A DNA stretch of 64,000 nt from positions 372,001-436,000 of the forward strand of contig NZ_CANMKO010000002.1 of the NCBI RefSeq assembly GCF_947498515.1, in the 5' to 3' direction. The notes beneath the pieces are model-generated. The model did not search any database and was not told the DNA's origin. It was given only the letters and a program-made list of their open reading frames with translations. The position numbers and the translations under genes were made by a program. The stretch comes from an uncultured Pelagimonas sp. (GTDB taxonomy: Bacteria; Pseudomonadota; Alphaproteobacteria; Rhodobacterales; Rhodobacteraceae). Of this stretch, positions 36,256 to 46,071 are shown in pieces; the first letter of the stretch is position 1; each line of letters starts with the position of its first letter.

Positions 36256-36912
36256 TCAGCTTTGCTCGACTGCGCCACCCAGCGCCACAATCAACTGACT
36301 TGCCCGGCGGCGCAACCCTGCGGTCACTTCGGAGTCCACAATCAGCGCTTGTAAGCGGGTCAATGCCGCTTCTTTGTCGCCAGTCTCTATTTCGATGAGG
36401 GCCAATTGCTCCTCGGCCAGAAGGCGCAAGGGCTGACCAGCTACGGCCAAGGCTTCAAATCCGGCCTGACGGTCTTCGACTGACAAAACCTCGGCACCAC
36501 GCGCCAAGGCTTTGTAGCTCGCGATCTGACGATAGATCGTTGGCACATTGGCATCGTTGGCAACAGCCTGCAAACGTTCAATCGCGGCTGCGTCGTCGCC
36601 CTCATTGCCTTGCTCGGCTGCGATAAGCATATCAAGAACCGCCTTGGCATCCGAGCCAGAGGTCGGCAGGTTTTCCAACTCAGACACGCGCACTGCGCTA
36701 TCCTCGTTTTCCAACGCCGCCAAGATTCCATCGCCAAAAGCCTGCGACTCTGCGGCCAATGTTGCGCTTTGATATTCGCGCCATGCGGTTCCACCGACAA
36801 TGCCCAGCACAACCAGTACACCAACCCAGCCGTAGCGTTTCATCAACTTGAAAACGCGGTCGCGGCGGACTTCCTCTGTAACTTCCTCGATGAAGCTTTC
36901 CGGATTGCTCAC
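36256..36912 (-). CDS. YfgM-like tetratricopeptide protein
   Basis: 218 residues from a GTG at 36912, which has GGAGG four bases upstream; the longer reading from 36993 has no such site. One membrane anchor near residues 25-42 (YGWVGVLVVLGIVGGTAW) follows a short cytoplasmic N-terminus, and the periplasmic part is helical with TPR-like repeats. In E. coli YfgM is an anchored periplasmic chaperone partner (PpiD/SecYEG). Gene order with bamB and der supports this. Confidence 0.82.
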   Translation of the reverse strand: MSNPESFIEEVTEEVRRDRVFKLMKRYGWVGVLVVLGIVGGTAWREYQSATLAAESQAFGDGILAALENEDSAVRVSELENLPTSGSDAKAVLDMLIAAEQGNEGDDAAAIERLQAVANDANVPTIYRQIASYKALARGAEVLSVEDRQAGFEALAVAGQPLRLLAEEQLALIEIETGDKEAALTRLQALIVDSEVTAGLRRRASQLIVALGGAVEQS

Positions 36913-37203
36913 ATTGCCTCCTTGGCCCCAGCGGCCAAACTTGTGCTTTTGCCTCTCATACCGCGCCACACGGGCGGCGCCAAGGGACCTCAACTGCCCA
37001 TTTTTGGCACTATGTTGTCAGAAAATTGCCTTGAGGCCGGGTTTAAACACAGAAAACACGGGTGGCGTGGTTGAAGATGACTCTGCGACACCCTAAAACT
37101 GAACTAACCCGTTTAGAAAACGGCGGGGCTTTGTTTTCCAACTTGTGCCCCTACATATAACTGGTGCGAATGCACCACGAGATAGATGGACAGTGGGTCA
37201 GGT

Positions 37204-39039
37204 ATGCGCCTCTTTTCTTTGATTACCGCCTTAGTGGTGGCCGCCGTTTTATACGGAATTGTTTTTGAACGTGATCGCTTGCTTGGGTTTGCGGGTGTCG
37301 ACACTAGCGACGCACCTGCCGAGGAAACCGCAGTTGAGGCCGACGACGAGGCCGACAATGCCGAAGCCATTCCCGAGGGAACAGTGCGTGTTATGGCTCT
37401 GCGCTCGGTTGCTCAGGAAATCGACAATGCGGTTTACCTACGCGGCGAAACTGCTGCTTTGCGCGAAATCGAAGTTCGGGCCGAAACCAGCGGAAAAATC
37501 ATTTCCGATCCGCTTCGCAAGGGCACAATGGTCGAAGAGGGCCAATTGCTCTGCGCCGTTGATCCCGGCACCAGCGACATTAATTTGCGTGAAACTCTGG
37601 CACGTTTGGCCGAAGCCAAGGCCCGTTTGCCCGAAGCCGCCGCGCGTTTGCTAGAAGCAGAGGCTCAGGTTCCCGCCGCCAAAGCGCGCATTTCTGAGGC
37701 CGAAGCCGCCGTCCCCGCCGCCGAAGCCCGCCTATTAGAAGCACATGCCGGTATTCCCGCAGCGTTGGCCCGTCTAGAAGAGGCCAAAGCCCGCGTTCCC
37801 GAGGCTCAGGCCCGGCTAGAAGAGGCCAATTCGCGCATTCCAGAATCTGAAGCGCGTTTGTCCGAAGCCGAAGCCGCCGTTCCGGCCGCCGAGGCGTCGC
37901 TGGCCGAAGCAGAGACCCGCCTCCCCGAAGCCGAAGCGCGATTGATCGAGGCGCAGGCCCGCGTGACCGAAGCCGAAATCAATCTCAACGCGGCTCAGAA
38001 GCTGCAAAAAGGTGGGTTTGCCGCGAAAACCCGTTTGGCCGGGTCCGAAGCGTCGAATGAAGCCGCCAAAGCCGGGGTGCAAAGCGCCCTCGCCGGATTG
38101 AAAGCCGCAGCCAGCGGCATCGAAAGCGCCAAGAGCCGCCTTCAAGGGGCCTTGGCCGGGGTGCAAACAGCCAAAAGCCAAGTCGAATCTGCCCGCGTCG
38201 GAGTACAAGCCGCGCAAAGCGAGATTCAGAACGCCAAAGCCGGTGTCCAAACGGCAGAAAGCCAAGTCGAAGGTGCGCGCGCCGCCGTTGAAACGGCCAT
38301 TAGCGCCGTCGAAGGGGCCAAAGCCGCGGTTATCTTGGCCAAATCGCAACTTGATGGGGCCGAGGCCGGCGTGCAATCCGCCAAGACCGGCGAAGAAAGC
38401 GCGCGCACGTCGATCCAAACCGCCGAAGCGGCCATTGCCGGGGCCGAGATGAGCATTGACCGTCTTGGCATCCATGCGCCCTTTGCCGGGTTGTTGGAAA
38501 CTGATACCGCCGAACTTGGCGCGCTGCTGCAACCGGGGGCTGCCTGTGCAACCGTGATCCAACTTGATCCCGTCAAGATTGTCGGCTTTGTCCCCGAAGC
38601 TCAGGTCAATCGCGTCAAGTTGGGGGCCAATGCCGGTGCTCGTCTTGTGGATGAACGGACCGTTGTGGGCAAAGTGACCTTTGTGTCGCGTTCAGCCGAT
38701 CAACTGACCCGCACCTTCCGCGTGGAAATCACCCTTCCCAACCCAGACCTGAGCATTCGTGATGGTCAAACCGCTGATCTCGCGATTGAGGCCGAAGGGG
38801 CCATGGCGCATTTGTTGCCACAGTCGTCTTTGACGCTTGATAACGATGGCCGTTTGGGTGTTCGCCATGTGGCCGAAGACGGCACCGCGCAATTCCTTGC
38901 GGTGAAGCTGCTCCGCGATTCCATCGATGGAGTTTGGCTCGCCGGGCTTCCCGAGACTGTGGATGTGATCACCGTCGGCCAAGAATACGTGACCGATGGC
39001 GTGCCTGTGGCACCCAGCTTTGAGGAGGTCATCCAATGA
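37204..39039 (+). CDS. RND efflux periplasmic adaptor with very long coiled coil
   Basis: 611 residues from ATG 37204 (an in-frame ATG lies at 37186). N-terminal signal or anchor (LFSLITALVVAAVLYGIVF), a hydrophilic linker, half a lipoyl domain (EIEVRAETSGKIISDPLRKG), then a coiled-coil hairpin at residues 140-415, about twice the usual length, then the second lipoyl half (IHAPFAGLLETDTAELG) and the beta-barrel (VKIVGFVPEAQVNRVKLG). The arms each consist of exactly 18 heptads. The last codons overlap the permease start as ATGA. Such adaptors bridge the inner-membrane pump to a TolC-type channel; no TolC gene is adjacent. Substrates unknown. Confidence 0.9.
   Translation: MRLFSLITALVVAAVLYGIVFERDRLLGFAGVDTSDAPAEETAVEADDEADNAEAIPEGTVRVMALRSVAQEIDNAVYLRGETAALREIEVRAETSGKIISDPLRKGTMVEEGQLLCAVDPGTSDINLRETLARLAEAKARLPEAAARLLEAEAQVPAAKARISEAEAAVPAAEARLLEAHAGIPAALARLEEAKARVPEAQARLEEANSRIPESEARLSEAEAAVPAAEASLAEAETRLPEAEARLIEAQARVTEAEINLNAAQKLQKGGFAAKTRLAGSEASNEAAKAGVQSALAGLKAAASGIESAKSRLQGALAGVQTAKSQVESARVGVQAAQSEIQNAKAGVQTAESQVEGARAAVETAISAVEGAKAAVILAKSQLDGAEAGVQSAKTGEESARTSIQTAEAAIAGAEMSIDRLGIHAPFAGLLETDTAELGALLQPGAACATVIQLDPVKIVGFVPEAQVNRVKLGANAGARLVDERTVVGKVTFVSRSADQLTRTFRVEITLPNPDLSIRDGQTADLAIEAEGAMAHLLPQSSLTLDNDGRLGVRHVAEDGTAQFLAVKLLRDSIDGVWLAGLPETVDVITVGQEYVTDGVPVAPSFEEVIQ
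37621..37998 (+). repeat. First coiled-coil arm: 18 heptads with a 14-residue Pro repeat
   Basis: Residues 140-265 of the adaptor are 18 contiguous heptads of the form ARLxEAE, with a Pro at position 4 of every second heptad (ARLPEAA, AQVPAAK, AAVPAAE, AGIPAAL, ARVPEAQ, SRIPESE, AAVPAAE, TRLPEAE). This equals nine 42-bp units at DNA level. Prolines at every 14th residue in a coiled coil are unusual. Confidence 0.9.
38071..38448 (+). repeat. Second coiled-coil arm: 18 heptads without Pro
   Basis: Residues 290-415 are again 18 contiguous heptads, now of the form AGVQSAK/SQVEGAR, with no proline. A 24-residue turn (residues 266-289, KLQKGGFAAKTRLAG and following) links the arms. The equal arm length suggests a symmetric hairpin of about 126 residues per helix. 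Confidence 0.9.
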
Positions 39040-42000
39040 CCGGCATCATCGACTGGGCCTCTGAACGCGCCCGAATGGTTATCGCCTTTATCGTGTTGTC
39101 CCTTGTGGTTGGGGGCTACGCCTACCTGTCATTGCCCAAAGAAGGCGAGCCGGATATTGAAATTCCGGCTCTCTTTGTATCGGTGCCCTTCCCCGGCATT
39201 TCCGCCGCCGATGCGGAAAATCTTTTGGTCAAACCAATGGAAACAGAGCTGGCCGATCTCGATGGCCTCAAGAGCATGTCCGGCACCGCCTCTGAAGGTT
39301 ACGCCGGTCTGGCGCTTGAGTTCGAATTTGGCTGGGACAAGACCAAAATCATGGCCGATGTCCGCGACGGGATGAAAAACGCCGAGGCCGATTTCCCCGA
39401 CGGGGCCGAGCAGTATTCGATCAACGAAATCAACTTCTCCGAATTCCCGATCCTGATCGTCAACCTCACCGGCCCATTGCCGGAACGGACGTTGAACAAG
39501 GTCGCCAAAGACCTGCAAGACCGGGTCGAAGCCCTTGATTCCGTTCTTGAAGCTGGGATCGCGGGCAATCGCGATGAGATGCTTGAGGTCATCATCGACC
39601 CGCTGCGCCTCGAAAGCTACAACGTCACCGCCGCCGAATTGATCAGCGTTGTGCAAAACAACAATCAGCTGATCGCCGCCGGTGAAGTGCGCACCGATCA
39701 AGGGACCTTTGCCGTCAAAATTCCGTCGAACTTTGACGAGGCCGAAGATGTCTTTAACCTGCCGGTCAAAACCAACGGCAACCGGTCGGTGACGCTTTGG
39801 GATCTGGCCGAAATCAACCCAACATTCGAGGACCGCGAAGGCACCGCCCGTTTCAACGGCGAAACCACCGTGGCGCTACAGGTTGTGAAACGCAAAGGGT
39901 ACAACATCATCGACACCTCGGAAGAGGTCCGTGCGGTGATCGAAGAGGCCCGCAAGGCATGGCCCGAAGAGCTGAACGCCATCATGAAGGTTGGGTCCTC
40001 AAACGACCAAAGCCGTCAGGTCGACAGTATGGTGAGCCAGCTCGAGGGCTCGGTTCTGACCGCGATTGCGCTGGTGATGATCGTGGTTTTGGCCTCGCTT
40101 GGTCTACGCCCTGCCCTCTTGGTTGGGTTTGCCATTCCGACATCGTTTTTGCTCTGCTTCCTGACGCTCGCCCTCATGGGCATAACAATCTCTAACATCG
40201 TGATGTTCGGCCTGATCTTGGCCGTGGGCATGTTGGTGGATGGTGCGATTGTTGTGGTGGAATATGCCGACAAACGCATTGCCGAGGGCACCGGCCCGAT
40301 GCACGCCTATGTTGAGGCCGCCAAACGGATGTTCTGGCCGGTTGTCAGCTCAACCGCGACGACGCTTTGTGCGTTTTTGCCGATGCTATTCTGGCCCGGC
40401 GTTCCGGGTCAATTCATGGGTATGTTGCCCGTCACTCTGATCTTTGTTCTCTCGGCTTCGCTTATTGTGGCGCTGATCTATCTGCCCGTCATGGGCGGTG
40501 TCTCTGGCCGCTTCTCGCGCCAAATCCACGTGATGGGCAACGCAATGCGCGCCCGCTTGCCATGGGTTGTGCGTGCGGTGTTGGTTTTGGTCGGCATCTT
40601 CGGTGTCTTTGTTGGTGCAATGATGGTACTGAACCCATCCTACCTATCCGAAACCGAGGCCACAGGCTTTGGCGCGCGCATGCCCGGCGTCATCATTTTC
40701 CTGATCTTCTCAATCATCACCTCGATCTTTATGGACAGCGCCGAATACCGCCGCAAACGCACCCATATCGACAGCGCCTACCGCCGTACGCCCTTTGGCA
40801 TGTTCATCAAATTCATCGCTGGAAACCCGGTTATGCCGTTGGTCTCCGTTGGCGCGGTGATCTTTGTGGTCATAAACGTGTTCACCTATTTCGGCGAAAA
40901 CAACAACGGCGTCGAATTCTTTGTCGAAAGTGAACCGGAACAAGCGATTGTCTATGTGCGTGCACGTGGCAACCTATCCTTGGCCGAAAAAGACGCATTG
41001 GTGGAACGGGCTGAAAAGATCGTTCTAGCCCATCCCGGTATTCTAAACGCTTTTGCCTTTGCTGGTGACGGCGGTTTGGACAACAACACCGGCGGTGCAC
41101 AGCCCCCCAAAGACACCATTGGGCAGGTTCAGTTTGAAACCATTCCATGGGAAGATCGTCGCGCCTATGCCGATGAAACCGGTCATGACTATGACAAGCT
41201 TGATGGCGACGTGATCATTGATGATCTCACCGCCAAGCTTGAACAAATCCCCGGTATCAAGATCGAAATCCTAGCGCAGGCCCGTGGCCCGGCCTCGGGG
41301 AAACCGGTTCATTTGCGTCTTAAGGGCGACAATTGGCAGGACCTTTTGGATGCGGCGGCCATGGCGCGGGCGCAATACGATGTGACCCCCGGCCTCACCC
41401 TAATCGAAGACACACGCCCCCTTCCCGGTATTGATTGGGAAATTGAGGTCGATGTCGAAAAGGCCGGTCGCTATGGCGCGGATGTCGCCACGGTTGGCGG
41501 CATGGTCCAACTGGTCACGCGCGGTATCTTGCTTGATAGCTACACACCCGAAGGCTCGGACGAAGAGATCGAAATTCGTGTGCGCCTTCCGGAAGAAGAC
41601 CGGGTGCTCAGCACCTTGGATTCGCTCAAAGTGCGCACCCGCGACGGTCTGATCCCTCTCTCCAACTTTGTCACCCGCAAGCCGGTTGAGAAACTGGCCG
41701 AGATCAACCGGATCGATCAAAAGCGCTATTTTGATGTAAAGGCCGATGTCGGATCGGGTTTAGTCAATATTGTCAGTGTCGAAGACGGCACCGATGTCTT
41801 GTTGGCGACGCTCCGCACCCTTGGCGACGATGCTGTTCCACAAGGCGGCGAGACCGTCACCGGTTCGGATGGCACCAACTATGAGGTGGTGGCATTGGAT
41901 CAGGCAGGATCAGTCGCCGATGTTCAGTCTGCTTTGGATGACGGCGATGCCAAGCCTGTTCCCCTCACTGCAAATGAACGTATCGCCCATATTACCAAAT

Positions 42001-42773
42001 GGCTCGACACCAAACCGCTCCCCGCTGGGATTGAGTTTGAGTGGACAGGTGACCAAGAGGACCAAGCCGAAAGTCAGGCCTTCCTAGGTTCGGCGTTTAG
42101 TGCAGCTTTGGGTCTGATGTTCATCATCCTGCTGGCGCAGTTCAACTCCTTCTACAATGCAACGCTTGTGCTCTTGGCGGTGGTTTTGTCGACCACGGGT
42201 GTGTTGATTGGCATGTTGGTGATGGATCAGTATTTCAGCGTCATCATGACAGGCACCGGGATTGTGGCCTTGGCGGGGATTGTGGTGAACAACAACATTG
42301 TTCTGATCGATACCTATCAGGAATACGCGCGGATCATGCCGCGGATCGAGGCGATCATTCGCACCGCCGAAGACCGTATTCGCCCGGTTCTTTTGACCAC
42401 CATCACCACCATGGCGGGCCTTGCGCCAATGATGTTTGGCCTTTCGCTAGATTTCTTTGGCGGCGGTTATTCCGTGAACTCGCCCACCGCCCTATGGTGG
42501 ACAAATTTGGCAACGGCTGTGGTTTTTGGTTTGGGTGTCTCAACTGTTCTGACGCTGATCTTTACCCCATCGATGTTGGCGCTGCGCGTCTGGTTCTGGA
42601 CCTATGTCAAATGGGTCACCCGCCTTCTGGCGCGCATGGGATCAGGACGCAGCAGCCGCGCCGCCCGCGATTGGGCATTGGCGCGTCAGGCCAAACAGTC
42701 CAAGCTTCCTGAAATCTATTGGGATGAGGAACCTGCCACGGTTCAGCCGGTGGATTTACGCGCCGCCGAATAA
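39036..42773 (+). CDS. RND efflux permease (hydrophobe/amphiphile type)
   Basis: 1245 residues, larger than the usual 1020-1060. TM1 (MVIAFIVLSLVVGGYAYLSLP) is followed by a periplasmic loop; the TM4 proton-relay motif is LVDGAIVVVEYAD, where one of the two usual Asp residues is Gly; the TM10 region is GIVVNNNIVLIDTYQEY, with Asn in place of the relay Lys of AcrB. An extra segment of about 150 residues with two further predicted membrane stretches (AVLVLVGIFGVFVGAMMVL and VIIFLIFSIITSIFM) lies between TM6 and TM7. Coupled to its adaptor by an ATGA overlap and followed by a terminator. Confidence 0.93.
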   Translation: MTGIIDWASERARMVIAFIVLSLVVGGYAYLSLPKEGEPDIEIPALFVSVPFPGISAADAENLLVKPMETELADLDGLKSMSGTASEGYAGLALEFEFGWDKTKIMADVRDGMKNAEADFPDGAEQYSINEINFSEFPILIVNLTGPLPERTLNKVAKDLQDRVEALDSVLEAGIAGNRDEMLEVIIDPLRLESYNVTAAELISVVQNNNQLIAAGEVRTDQGTFAVKIPSNFDEAEDVFNLPVKTNGNRSVTLWDLAEINPTFEDREGTARFNGETTVALQVVKRKGYNIIDTSEEVRAVIEEARKAWPEELNAIMKVGSSNDQSRQVDSMVSQLEGSVLTAIALVMIVVLASLGLRPALLVGFAIPTSFLLCFLTLALMGITISNIVMFGLILAVGMLVDGAIVVVEYADKRIAEGTGPMHAYVEAAKRMFWPVVSSTATTLCAFLPMLFWPGVPGQFMGMLPVTLIFVLSASLIVALIYLPVMGGVSGRFSRQIHVMGNAMRARLPWVVRAVLVLVGIFGVFVGAMMVLNPSYLSETEATGFGARMPGVIIFLIFSIITSIFMDSAEYRRKRTHIDSAYRRTPFGMFIKFIAGNPVMPLVSVGAVIFVVINVFTYFGENNNGVEFFVESEPEQAIVYVRARGNLSLAEKDALVERAEKIVLAHPGILNAFAFAGDGGLDNNTGGAQPPKDTIGQVQFETIPWEDRRAYADETGHDYDKLDGDVIIDDLTAKLEQIPGIKIEILAQARGPASGKPVHLRLKGDNWQDLLDAAAMARAQYDVTPGLTLIEDTRPLPGIDWEIEVDVEKAGRYGADVATVGGMVQLVTRGILLDSYTPEGSDEEIEIRVRLPEEDRVLSTLDSLKVRTRDGLIPLSNFVTRKPVEKLAEINRIDQKRYFDVKADVGSGLVNIVSVEDGTDVLLATLRTLGDDAVPQGGETVTGSDGTNYEVVALDQAGSVADVQSALDDGDAKPVPLTANERIAHITKWLDTKPLPAGIEFEWTGDQEDQAESQAFLGSAFSAALGLMFIILLAQFNSFYNATLVLLAVVLSTTGVLIGMLVMDQYFSVIMTGTGIVALAGIVVNNNIVLIDTYQEYARIMPRIEAIIRTAEDRIRPVLLTTITTMAGLAPMMFGLSLDFFGGGYSVNSPTALWWTNLATAVVFGLGVSTVLTLIFTPSMLALRVWFWTYVKWVTRLLARMGSGRSSRAARDWALARQAKQSKLPEIYWDEEPATVQPVDLRAAE

Positions 42774-42799
42774 GCCCATCTAGGGTCAATTCTGAAACA

Positions 42800-42836
42800 G
42801 GGAGCGCGGGGTTAAACCTCTCGCTCCCTTCTTTTT
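42800..42836 (+). terminator. Terminator after the RND operon
   Basis: GGGAGCG (42800-42806) pairs with CGCTCCC (42822-42828), with GGGGTT/AACCTC able to extend the helix inside, followed by TTCTTTTTG. It starts 26 bases after the permease stop and precedes pepN. Confidence 0.75.
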
Positions 42837-42921
42837 GACCCGATGAAGGCAGGGCGTTGGTTGCAGCGCGGTTGAGGGGCGCGTAGGCTCGCGCTCAACG
42901 AGTTTCCCCCGTGAGGATGTC

Positions 42922-45477
42922 ATGAAAGACGCGAGCCCCCAAATCACCCCAGAGACCATCTATCTCAAAGATTACACCGCCTTTGGTTGGCAGATCGAAG
43001 ATGTGCATCTGACCTTTCATCTATCGCCCGGGGCGACGCGGGTGGTGTCAAAAATCCACTTTGCCCCCAATCCCGATGCACCCGAGCAGGAATTTTTCTT
43101 GCATGGGGAACAGCTTAATCTGATCCGTACAGCGATTGATGGCGAAGAGGTCTCTCCAGAGGTCGACGCGCATGGCCTGCACTGCAAAGTGCCATCGGGC
43201 CCATTTTTATGGGAGTGCGAAGTTGAGATCGCCCCGGACGCCAACACCGCGCTCGAAGGGCTTTATATGTCCGGAGGCATGTATTGCACCCAGTGTGAGG
43301 CCGAAGGCTTTCGCAAGATCACCTACTACCCCGACCGTCCCGATGTGATGGCGGTGTTCACCGTGCGGGTTGAGGGCGACATGCCGGTTTTGCTTTCCAA
43401 CGGCAATCTCAAGGACAAGGGCGATGGTTGGGCCGAATGGCACGACCCGTGGCCTAAACCGGCCTATCTCTTTGCGCTTGTCGCCGGCGATCTGATCAAT
43501 CACCCCGGCGCGTTCAAGACCATGTCGGGTAAAGACGTGGAACTGAACATCTGGGTGCGTCCCGGTGATGAGGGCAAATGCGCCTTTGGCATGGAGGCGC
43601 TGATTGCCTCGATGACATGGGATGAAGAAGTTTATGGCCGCGAATATGACCTTGATGTTTTCAACATCGTTGCGGTGGATGATTTCAACATGGGCGCGAT
43701 GGAGAACAAGGGGCTGAATGTCTTCAACTCGTCTTGTGTTCTGGCCTCACCCGAAACTTCGACTGACGCCAATTTCGAACGCATTGAGGCGATCATTGCC
43801 CATGAGTATTTCCACAATTGGACCGGCAACCGCATCACCTGCCGCGATTGGTTTCAGCTCTGTTTGAAAGAGGGTTTGACCGTCTTCCGCGATGGTCAAT
43901 TCACCAGCGATCTGCGCAGCGCTCCGGTCAAGCGGATCGAAGATGTGATCACCCTAAGGGGCCGTCAGTTCCCCGAAGATCAAGGGCCGCTGGCGCATCC
44001 GGTGCGCCCCGAAAGCTTTCAGGAAATCAATAACTTCTACACCGCCACCGTTTACGAGAAAGGCGCAGAAGTCATTGGGATGCTCAAGACGCTGGTTGGG
44101 GATGTCGCCTATTCCAAGGCTGTTGATCTTTATTTTGAACGTCATGACGGCGATGCAGCCACGATTGAGGATTGGATCAAGGTCTTTGAAGACAGCACCG
44201 GGCGCGATCTGACCCAATTCAAACGTTGGTATTCACAGGCTGGTACGCCCTTGGTGGACGTGTCCGAAGACTGGAACGATGGCACTTTCACCCTAACGCT
44301 AAAGCAGCACACGCCGCCCTCCCCCGGTCAGGATGTCAAAGAGCCCTATGTCATCCCGATTGCCGTTGGTTTGATTGGCCCGAATGGCGACGAGGTTTTG
44401 GAGACACAAATCCTTGAGCTGACCGAAGCCGAACAAAGTTTCAGCTTTGACGGGCTGCCTACGCGCCCTGTGGCCTCGGTCAATCGCGGGTTTTCTGCGC
44501 CTGTTGTGCTTAGCCATGATGTCGATCGCGCCTTTTTGCTTGCCCATGATACCGACCCGTTCAACCGATGGGACGCCAGCCAAGGATTGGCCAAAGAGTG
44601 CCTTGTGGCGATGATCCGCGATGGGGCCGAGCCGGACCCGATCTGGCTTGATGGGTTGGAACGAGTCTTGCGCGATAGCACACTTGACCCGGCCTATCGC
44701 TCTTTGATGCTCGACCTGCCCGGTGCGTCGGAAATTGCGCAAATCTTGGCCGACCAAGGCGTGACACCCGATCCTGAGGCGATCTGGGCCGCGGGGGAGC
44801 GGCTTGTTCTGGCGCGGGCTGAGGGTTGGAAGGACCTCTTGCCACAACTGGCAAAAGAGGCACAGGTCAAGGGCACCTACAAACCCGACGCCGAGCAATC
44901 TGGCAAGCGTGCGCTGGGGGCCAGCGCCGCGACTTTGATCAGCCGGTTGGATGGTGGTGCCGCTGCGCAAGAGCGGTTTGAGGGCGCTGACAACATGACG
45001 TTGCAACTCTCGGCGCTTGCCAACCTGATCCGCGTTGGCAAAGGAGATGAGGCCCTAAGCAAGTTCTATGAGCAATGGAAAGACGACCGTCTTGTCATGG
45101 ACAAATGGTTCGGTCTGCAAATTGGTGCGTCGCAACCTGAGGCGGCGATTGAGCGGGCAGAAGCCCTTACCCAGCACGCTGATTTCGATTGGACCAATCC
45201 CAACCGGTTCCGCGCGGTGTTCGGGGCCTTGGCCATGCATCACGCCGCCTTCCACCATGTGTCTGGGCGCGGCTATGCCTTGTTGACCGATTGGTTGATC
45301 AAGCTTGATGACAAAAACCCGCAAACCACCGCCCGTATGTGCAGCGCTTTTCAGACTTGGAAACGTTATGACGCCGATCGTCAGGCGCTTATCAAGACAC
45401 AGCTCGAACGCATCATGGCCAAGCCGAACCTAAGCCGAGACACCAGCGAAATGGTGAGCCGGATTTTGGCCAGCTAA
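42922..45477 (+). CDS. pepN: Aminopeptidase N
   Basis: 851 residues, close to E. coli PepN (870). M1 family metallopeptidase: exopeptidase motif GAMENKG near residue 260, zinc site HEYFHNW with the third ligand Glu in LKEGLTVFRD, and a proton-donor Tyr in the following NFYTATVYEKGAEV. Four-domain order is complete, ending in the helical C-terminal domain. It removes N-terminal residues from peptides in the cytoplasm. CATGAAAG follows GTGAGGATGTC, a fair ribosome site. Confidence 0.96.
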   Translation: MKDASPQITPETIYLKDYTAFGWQIEDVHLTFHLSPGATRVVSKIHFAPNPDAPEQEFFLHGEQLNLIRTAIDGEEVSPEVDAHGLHCKVPSGPFLWECEVEIAPDANTALEGLYMSGGMYCTQCEAEGFRKITYYPDRPDVMAVFTVRVEGDMPVLLSNGNLKDKGDGWAEWHDPWPKPAYLFALVAGDLINHPGAFKTMSGKDVELNIWVRPGDEGKCAFGMEALIASMTWDEEVYGREYDLDVFNIVAVDDFNMGAMENKGLNVFNSSCVLASPETSTDANFERIEAIIAHEYFHNWTGNRITCRDWFQLCLKEGLTVFRDGQFTSDLRSAPVKRIEDVITLRGRQFPEDQGPLAHPVRPESFQEINNFYTATVYEKGAEVIGMLKTLVGDVAYSKAVDLYFERHDGDAATIEDWIKVFEDSTGRDLTQFKRWYSQAGTPLVDVSEDWNDGTFTLTLKQHTPPSPGQDVKEPYVIPIAVGLIGPNGDEVLETQILELTEAEQSFSFDGLPTRPVASVNRGFSAPVVLSHDVDRAFLLAHDTDPFNRWDASQGLAKECLVAMIRDGAEPDPIWLDGLERVLRDSTLDPAYRSLMLDLPGASEIAQILADQGVTPDPEAIWAAGERLVLARAEGWKDLLPQLAKEAQVKGTYKPDAEQSGKRALGASAATLISRLDGGAAAQERFEGADNMTLQLSALANLIRVGKGDEALSKFYEQWKDDRLVMDKWFGLQIGASQPEAAIERAEALTQHADFDWTNPNRFRAVFGALAMHHAAFHHVSGRGYALLTDWLIKLDDKNPQTTARMCSAFQTWKRYDADRQALIKTQLERIMAKPNLSRDTSEMVSRILAS

Positions 45478-45489
45478 GCCCTTGTTCTT

Positions 45490-45521
45490 CTTGTGCCGTC
45501 GCGCCAATGTGGCGGCACAAG
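45490..45521 (+). other. Hairpin in the pepN downstream gap
   Basis: CTTGTGCCG (45490-45498) is complementary to CGGCACAAG (45513-45521), a 9-bp stem with a 14-base loop. There is no T-run after it, so it may be a processing or stability element rather than a strong terminator; the next gene's AGGAG follows directly. Confidence 0.45.
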
Positions 45522-45540
45522 AGTTCAGGAGTTTGTGTTA

Positions 45541-46071
45541 ATGCCTTTTATTATTGCCGCCCTTGGGGCCCTTGCCGCCCTTTATTTCTTTGTCATCCGG
45601 GCGCGCGGTGCCGCCGATATGGCCAGCGAAGTCTTGGACGCTGCAAATGATGTTCGGCTTGCGGCACGCCGGTTTGGCTTCACCCGCAAGACCAATATCC
45701 ACCCGGTCGAAGCCATCGAAGACCCCGATATTGCATTGGCCAGTATTGGCGCGGCTTTTGTCGAGCTGGATGACCTCCCCACCCGCGAACAGCGTGATGC
45801 CCTAAGCGCGGCCATTGCCCAGACGTGTGAATTGACCTTGCAAGACGCCGAAGAATTGGGTGTCTTGGGGCGATGGATGGTGGGCGAATGCGGAAGTCCG
45901 GATCAGGCAATTGTCCGTCTGTCTCGCAAGCTCTTTAAACTACAGGGGGCCAATGGGTTTGCCCCTGTGATGGAGGTGATCAAAATGGTCTCAACCGCCG
46001 GGTCGGGTTCGCTAAGCCTTAAACAAAAAGAGGCGCTGGATGACATCAGCCGCGCGTTCAAAGTCACATGA
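45541..46071 (+). CDS. Conserved unknown protein with N-terminal membrane anchor
   Basis: 176 residues from ATG 45541. Residues 2-17 are a membrane segment (PFIIAALGALAALYFFVI); the remainder is a soluble helical domain (ASEVLDAANDVRLAARRFGF, AFVELDDLPTREQRDAL, GEC and LKQKEALDDISRAFKVT) reminiscent of TerB/DjlA-type helical bundles, though the metal-binding Asp pattern is not clear. Function unknown. The stop overlaps the following SDR start (ATGA), so the two are coupled. Confidence 0.75.
   Translation: MPFIIAALGALAALYFFVIRARGAADMASEVLDAANDVRLAARRFGFTRKTNIHPVEAIEDPDIALASIGAAFVELDDLPTREQRDALSAAIAQTCELTLQDAEELGVLGRWMVGECGSPDQAIVRLSRKLFKLQGANGFAPVMEVIKMVSTAGSGSLSLKQKEALDDISRAFKVT

Noticed and set aside
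37816-38562. 248-codon frame on minus across the adaptor coiled coil
   Set aside because: Artefact of the repeated Ala/Glu heptad codons; Gly/Phe-rich reading is not protein-like.
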